Assembly (NCBI GenBank): GCA_041752455.1
Contig: JBGSWL010000133.1
Coordinates: forward strand, 1 to 16,512
Length of the DNA: 16,512 nt
Direction of reading: 5' to 3'
DNA from: JBGSWL01 sp041752455
GTDB taxonomy: Bacteria; Pseudomonadota; Alphaproteobacteria; Rhizobiales; Rhizobiaceae
Shown here: in pieces, positions 13,364-16,512 of the stretch
Numbering within the stretch: position 1 is the first letter of the stretch
Layout: every line of letters starts with the position of its first letter
Position numbers and translations under genes: made by a program
The notes under the pieces: model-generated
Seen by the model: the letters and a program-made list of their open reading frames with translations, nothing else
Told to the model about the DNA's origin: nothing
Databases searched by the model: none

Positions 13364-14182
13364 TCACTCCGCCGGTTCGAGGGCGGTTTCAGTGATCTGG
13401 CGCACGCGCAGCGACGTGGAGGTCACGCCTTCGCTGAATGCATCCTCCGCCTCGGCGCCATAGATTTCGCGCGCCTGGCGGTCGGTCAGCTGGTCCGGTG
13501 TGCCGTCGAACACGACGCGGCCTGCCATCAGTCCGACAATGCGGTCGCAATAGGTGCGTGCCGTATCGAGCGTGTGCAGGTTGGCCAGAACGGTGATGCC
13601 GTCCTCGCGGTTGATGGTGCGCAGCGCATCCATCACCACCTTGGCATTCAACGGATCGAGCGAGGCGATCGGCTCGTCGGCAAGCATGATCTTGGGTTGC
13701 TGGACGAGCGCGCGGGCGATGGCGACGCGCTGCATCTGGCCGCCGGAGAGCGTCTCTGCGCGCTGCAGCGCCGTGTGCGCCATGCCGAGGCGGTCAAGCG
13801 CGCGGATGGCCAGCGCGCGTTCCTCTGCGGTGAAGAGTTGCAGCATCGCTGTCGGAAACGAGTGATGGAAAATGCGGCCCATCAGGACATTGTTGATGAC
13901 CGCCATGCGGCCGACCAGATTGAACTGCTGGAACACCATGGCGCATTCGGCGCGCCAGGCAAGCAGGGCACGGCCCTTGAGGTTGGTCACGTCGCGACCG
14001 CCGAAGGTGATGTTGCCGGCCGTCGGTTCGGCGAGCCGGTTGATCATCCGCAGCATTGTCGATTTGCCGGCGCCCGAGCGACCGATGACGCCGACCATCT
14101 GCCCCTGGGGGATGGAAAGCGAAATGTTATCGACAGCCTTGTTCGGGCCGAATGCCTTGGTCAGGCCGGTGATCTCAAGCAT
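13364..14182 (-). CDS. phnC: phosphonate ABC transporter ATP-binding protein PhnC
   Basis: A 272-residue ABC ATPase. ATG 14182 (MLEITGLTKAFG) is preferred to the longer frame from 14251, which would run through the intercistronic hairpin. Walker A GRSGAGKST (34-42), Q-loop VFQQFNL (83-89), signature LSGGQ (145-149), Walker B IMLADEP (165-171) and H-loop His203 are all intact. The signature-loop neighbourhood and the FQQFNLVGRM stretch are PhnC-like. It powers uptake of phosphonates (in some rhizobial homologues also phosphate) through the two PhnE permeases. The ribosome site AGAGG is about 9 bp upstream. The tail beyond residue 240 is somewhat longer than in the shortest family members. Confidence 0.94.
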   Translation of the reverse strand: MLEITGLTKAFGPNKAVDNISLSIPQGQMVGVIGRSGAGKSTMLRMINRLAEPTAGNITFGGRDVTNLKGRALLAWRAECAMVFQQFNLVGRMAVINNVLMGRIFHHSFPTAMLQLFTAEERALAIRALDRLGMAHTALQRAETLSGGQMQRVAIARALVQQPKIMLADEPIASLDPLNAKVVMDALRTINREDGITVLANLHTLDTARTYCDRIVGLMAGRVVFDGTPDQLTDRQAREIYGAEAEDAFSEGVTSTSLRVRQITETALEPAE

Positions 14183-14223
14183 GATGGTCGCCTCTGTAAT
14201 CGGTAGGTTGATCTTGAAAAGCT

Positions 14224-14252
14224 GATGGGCGGCACGCGGTGCGCCGCCCATC
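14224..14252 (-). terminator. strong intercistronic hairpin between phnD and phnC (partial terminator or processing site)
   Basis: GATGGGCGGC (14224-14233) and GCCGCCCATC (14243-14252) are perfect 10-bp arms around nine bases. In the minus-strand message the stem begins 13 bases after the phnD stop and is followed by AGCTTTTC, a short T-rich tract. Hairpins in this place are common after genes for binding proteins; they shield the upstream message and reduce read-through, so PhnD is made in excess over the membrane parts. Whether it terminates or only protects cannot be told from sequence. Confidence 0.7.
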
Positions 14253-14265
14253 GATCAGTCAAGGA

Positions 14266-15189
14266 TCAACGCGTACCGGCGACTTCAGCGCGGCGCAGTT
14301 CGATCGTTTCGTCGTAGAAGTTGGCCGGGACGGGAACGTAGCCTGCGCCTTCGCCACCAACGACAGCGGCGTAGCATTCCGGATCGGCAGTGTGCAGTGT
14401 CGAGTAAAGTTCGAACATTGCGGTCTTCATGTCGGCCGGCAGGCTCTTGCGGATAACGGTCGGGCCGTTCGGGATGATGCCCGACTGCCAGACAATGTTG
14501 ATGTCTTCCATCTTCAGCGCGCCCTTGTCGACCATGCGACGCAGGTTGCCGCGGGTATAGCCTTCAGCGCGCTCGCCGAGCATCGAAGCCCAGGTGGCTG
14601 CAGCGTCATACTGCTTGTCGAGAACGGCGATGACGCCCTGTTCATGGCCGCCAGAAAAGCCGGTCGAACCGAAATATTCGTCGATCTTGATACCGGCGAG
14701 TTCCAAGCCTGCCTTCGGGTAGAGATAGCCCGAAGAAGAGTTCGGGTCAGCCCATGCGAGCGACTTGCCCTTGAGGCCTTCAAGGTCGGTGATGCCGCTG
14801 TCGGCGCGGGTCACGATGACCGAATAGTAGCCGAGGGTACCATCGACGTTCGAGGAAACGACGAACGGCTCGACGGCTTCCGGATCCTGAAGATAGATGC
14901 CGGCATAGCCGACCGGGCCGAGGCCTGCCATTTCGAGCTGGCCGGCGAGCAGGCCCTGCATGACGCCTGCGTAGTCGGTGGCCGGGTAGAACTCGACCTT
15001 CACGCCGAACTGGTCCTTCATCTTGGTTTCAAGGCAGGACAGGCGCTTCAGGCGGTCGGCTTCGTTTTCACCGCCGATGATGCCGACGCGCACGACCGGG
15101 ACTTCCTTGGTCCAGTCGGCGTAGGCGGAGACCGTGGCGGTCAGGGTGATGGCAGCGACCGAGACGGTCGTCAGGAGAGTGCGGATCAT
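14266..15189 (-). CDS. phnD: phosphonate ABC transporter periplasmic binding protein PhnD
   Basis: A 307-residue precursor from ATG 15189, with GGAG seven bases upstream; the longer frame to 15279 would run towards the Pho-box region and is rejected. The signal peptide is clear: Met-Ile-Arg-Thr, a hydrophobic stretch, and a likely cut after SAYA (residue 24) before DWTKEV. The mature protein begins with VRVGIIGGENEADRLKR, typical of PhnD, and later shows AGLGPVGYAGIYL and WADPNSSSGYLYP. It captures the phosphonate in the periplasm and hands it to PhnE. Because phnW and phnX lie just upstream, 2-aminoethylphosphonate is a good candidate ligand (inference). It is first in the phnD-phnC-phnE-phnE operon, with its own promoter region holding a Pho-box-like array. 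Confidence 0.94.
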   Translation of the reverse strand: MIRTLLTTVSVAAITLTATVSAYADWTKEVPVVRVGIIGGENEADRLKRLSCLETKMKDQFGVKVEFYPATDYAGVMQGLLAGQLEMAGLGPVGYAGIYLQDPEAVEPFVVSSNVDGTLGYYSVIVTRADSGITDLEGLKGKSLAWADPNSSSGYLYPKAGLELAGIKIDEYFGSTGFSGGHEQGVIAVLDKQYDAAATWASMLGERAEGYTRGNLRRMVDKGALKMEDINIVWQSGIIPNGPTVIRKSLPADMKTAMFELYSTLHTADPECYAAVVGGEGAGYVPVPANFYDETIELRRAEVAGTR

Positions 15190-15259
15190 GTTTTGGCTCC
15201 AGCAAGCAAGTGGGATCGGTGCGGAGATTGCACCGCACGGGCCCAAGTGCTGTCGCTGC

Positions 15260-15299
15260 GTGACATGCGCATGAAGCAATCATGATCGTTTCATGAAAC
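15260..15299 (-). promoter_or_regulatory. Pho-box-like array upstream of phnD
   Basis: Read on the minus strand from 15299, four 7-mers recur every 11 bp: GTTTCAT, CGATCAT, GCTTCAT and ATGTCAC, each separated by four bases. The PhoB consensus is repeated CTGTCAT with the same 7+4 spacing; agreement is mainly in the TCA(T) half (5, 5, 4 and 5 of 7). The array ends 70 bp upstream of the phnD ATG, a suitable place for activation under phosphate starvation. No convincing -10 was found. Confidence 0.6.
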
Positions 15300-15322
15300 A
15301 CACAGGCATCGATAGCCGTGTG
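15299..15322 (-). terminator. weak hairpin after phnX
   Basis: On the minus strand CACAC-GGC pairs with GCC-T-GTGTG around seven bases, with one bulged base, and is followed by TTTCATG. It lies 12 bp past the phnX stop and touches the Pho-box array. It could end the phnW-phnX message; the T-tract is too short to be sure. Confidence 0.4.
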
Positions 15323-15334
15323 GCTCTTAGCGCT

Positions 15335-16123
15335 TCAGTTCAGGCTTGCATCCAGCCGCCCGATCAGGGCGGGCAGGTCCTCGATGGTGTCGATGACGTG
15401 GTCGGCACCGGCAGCGACCAGCTTGGCGGTGACGCGGGTGCGGATCGCCTCGATCTCGGCTTCGCTGAGCGCACCCAGTTCTCCCGGCGTCAGGCCGCAT
15501 TCATTGCCCGACAGGGCAACGCCGACAGTGACGCATCCGGCCGCAACACCTTCGGCGATGCCAGGTTCCGTATCATCGACCTTGATGACAGCCTGCGGCG
15601 GGTAGACGACCAGATCGACGAAGCACTTGTACATCATCAGCGGGCCGGGCCGGCCTTCCGGCAAATCATCAGCGCAGACGAGATTGTCCGGGACATAGCC
15701 CTGCGCTGCAGCAACCGGCAGCACCCGCTCCATGATCGAGCGGGTATAGCCGGTGGTCGAGCCGATCTTCATGCCATTGCGGCGGAGCCATTCGAACGTG
15801 GCGAGGGCGCCGGGAACCAGTGTTGCATAGTCCGCAACGACCGCCTCGTTCATCGGCACGAACACCTCGTAGACCCGGTCGACATCGGCGTCGGTCGGTG
15901 CTGCGCCGTGGCGTGCCGCCCACTTTGCCGCGATCTCCGGATCGTCCATCATGGCGCGGATGTGGTTCCACTTGGGTGCGCCCATCGGCTTTCGGGCGTC
16001 AGCTATGGTGACGTCGATGCCAAATTCGCCAAAGGCCTTCACGAACACACCCATCGGCGCAAACGATCCGAAGTCGATCGTCGTGCCGGCCCAGTCGAAG
16101 ACAACGGCCTTGAAGCGGCTCAT
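15335..16123 (-). CDS. phnX: phosphonoacetaldehyde hydrolase (phosphonatase) PhnX
   Basis: A 262-residue HAD-superfamily enzyme, about the family length. It hydrolyses the C-P bond of phosphonoacetaldehyde to acetaldehyde and phosphate, in the cytoplasm, with Mg2+. The nucleophile loop is VVFDWAGTTIDFG, with Asp10 as nucleophile and Ala12 two residues later, a feature that separates PhnX from ordinary HAD phosphatases. The Schiff-base lysine is Lys51 in MGAPKWNHI. GSTTGYTRSIM (116-126) and the acidic motif KVDDTEPGIAEG complete the active site. ATG 16123 overlaps the phnW stop (ATGA), so the two pathway enzymes are translationally coupled. All expected key residues are present. Confidence 0.95.
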   Translation of the reverse strand: MSRFKAVVFDWAGTTIDFGSFAPMGVFVKAFGEFGIDVTIADARKPMGAPKWNHIRAMMDDPEIAAKWAARHGAAPTDADVDRVYEVFVPMNEAVVADYATLVPGALATFEWLRRNGMKIGSTTGYTRSIMERVLPVAAAQGYVPDNLVCADDLPEGRPGPLMMYKCFVDLVVYPPQAVIKVDDTEPGIAEGVAAGCVTVGVALSGNECGLTPGELGALSEAEIEAIRTRVTAKLVAAGADHVIDTIEDLPALIGRLDASLN

Positions 16124-16512
16124 CGGTTGATTTCCTTCAAAAAGCGCTGACGTTCGTCCAGCGCGGCAGCGGGTGGCGTTGCGGATGCAACACCCATGTC
16201 GGTGAGGGTTGCGGCGACGGCCGCGACCACCTGATCGATGACGGACGTGTCGAAGCGACCGATCGTGCCGACACGGAAGCTGTCGACGATCGTCAGCTTG
16301 CCCGGATAGAGAATGAATCCCCTGGCTTTCATGCGGTCATAGAAATCGGCAAACCGGAATTGAGGATCGCCGGGGCAGAAGAACGTGGTGATGATCGGCG
16401 ACAGCCAGTCGTCGCTGAGCAGGGTCTCGAATCCGAGGCCGCGCATGCCGGCCACCAGCCGGTCGCGGTTGGCGCGGTAGCGGGCGCCACGGGCCGCAAC
16501 ACCGCCTTCGGC
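16120..16512 (-). CDS. phnW: 2-aminoethylphosphonate--pyruvate transaminase PhnW, C-terminal part (truncated by window)
   Basis: The frame runs to the right edge, so only about the last 130 residues are seen; the GTG at 16455 is internal because coding continues upstream (EGGVAARGARYRANR). The enzyme uses PLP to move the amino group of 2-aminoethylphosphonate to pyruvate, giving phosphonoacetaldehyde and alanine; the product is the PhnX substrate. The visible tail has GFETLLSDDWLSPIITTFFC, ARGFILYPGKLT and DSFRVGTIGRF, the characteristic C-terminal block of PhnW with the carboxylate-binding Arg in the SFRVG motif. The PLP lysine lies outside the window. The alternative, another class V aminotransferase, is unlikely because phnX is coupled directly to it. 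Confidence 0.93.
   Translation of the reverse strand, partial: AEGGVAARGARYRANRDRLVAGMRGLGFETLLSDDWLSPIITTFFCPGDPQFRFADFYDRMKARGFILYPGKLTIVDSFRVGTIGRFDTSVIDQVVAAVAATLTDMGVASATPPAAALDERQRFLKEINR

Noticed and set aside
15190..15279. Longer N-terminus for PhnD
   Set aside because: The internal Met-Ile-Arg-Thr start gives a normal signal peptide with a well-spaced ribosome site; the longer form would bury the signal sequence.
15271..15299. Small palindromes (TTTCATGAAA, ATCATGAT) upstream of phnD as separate operators
   Set aside because: They arise from the 11-bp-periodic CAT repeats; a Pho-box reading explains all of them with one rule.

Overview
The window looks like chromosomal DNA of an alphaproteobacterium, most likely of the order Hyphomicrobiales (Rhizobiaceae or Phyllobacteriaceae type). 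The clues are the high GC content, tight gene packing with ATGA stop/start overlaps, the kinds of catabolic cluster present, a small DUF559 gene wrapped in C-rich inverted repeats, and intergenic palindromic repeats of a type common in rhizobial genomes. No tRNA, rRNA, CRISPR array, phage gene or classical insertion sequence is visible.

Region 1 (1-4.3 kb) is the end of a phenylacetate (paa) catabolic locus. The C-terminal hydratase part of paaZ enters from the left on the + strand. A minus-strand operon paaG-paaI-paaK-paaR (isomerase, thioesterase, CoA ligase, TetR regulator) converges on it. Between the two lies a 520-bp element: a DUF559 (Vsr-like) nuclease gene enclosed by long imperfect inverted repeats. 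A TetR-type palindrome upstream of paaG is a plausible operator and overlaps the 3' end of the neighbouring MarR gene.

Region 2 (4.3-10.1 kb) is a homogentisate locus. A MarR regulator is divergent from a five-gene + strand operon: hmgA (homogentisate 1,2-dioxygenase), a fumarylacetoacetate hydrolase, an unusual metallo-beta-lactamase-fold protein, a class A flavin monooxygenase, and a 74-residue DUF2783 protein. The intergenic space carries two near-identical 16-bp operator-like sites, one filling the -35/-10 spacer of a candidate hmgA promoter. The monooxygenase plus small-protein pair resembles the MhaA/MhaB 3-hydroxyphenylacetate 6-hydroxylase concept, which would feed homogentisate to hmgA. 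No maleylacetoacetate isomerase gene is present. The MBL protein sits where one might expect it and lacks the usual second-metal ligands.

Region 3 (10.1-16.5 kb) concerns phosphonates. A + strand phnM homologue stands alone, without the core C-P lyase genes in view. It converges on minus-strand genes: phnW (partial) and phnX, the two-step 2-aminoethylphosphonate degradation pair, followed by phnD-phnC-phnE-phnE, a complete phosphonate ABC importer. A four-repeat, 11-bp-period Pho-box-like array lies upstream of phnD, which suggests induction under phosphate starvation. A strong hairpin between phnD and phnC probably sets the binding protein apart in expression from the rest. Two 45-bp direct repeats fill the convergent phnM/phnE gap.

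Most assignments are of well-known families. The parts most worth a second look are the repeat-bounded DUF559 element, the degenerate MBL enzyme in the homogentisate operon, the monooxygenase/DUF2783 pair, and the regulatory palindromes.
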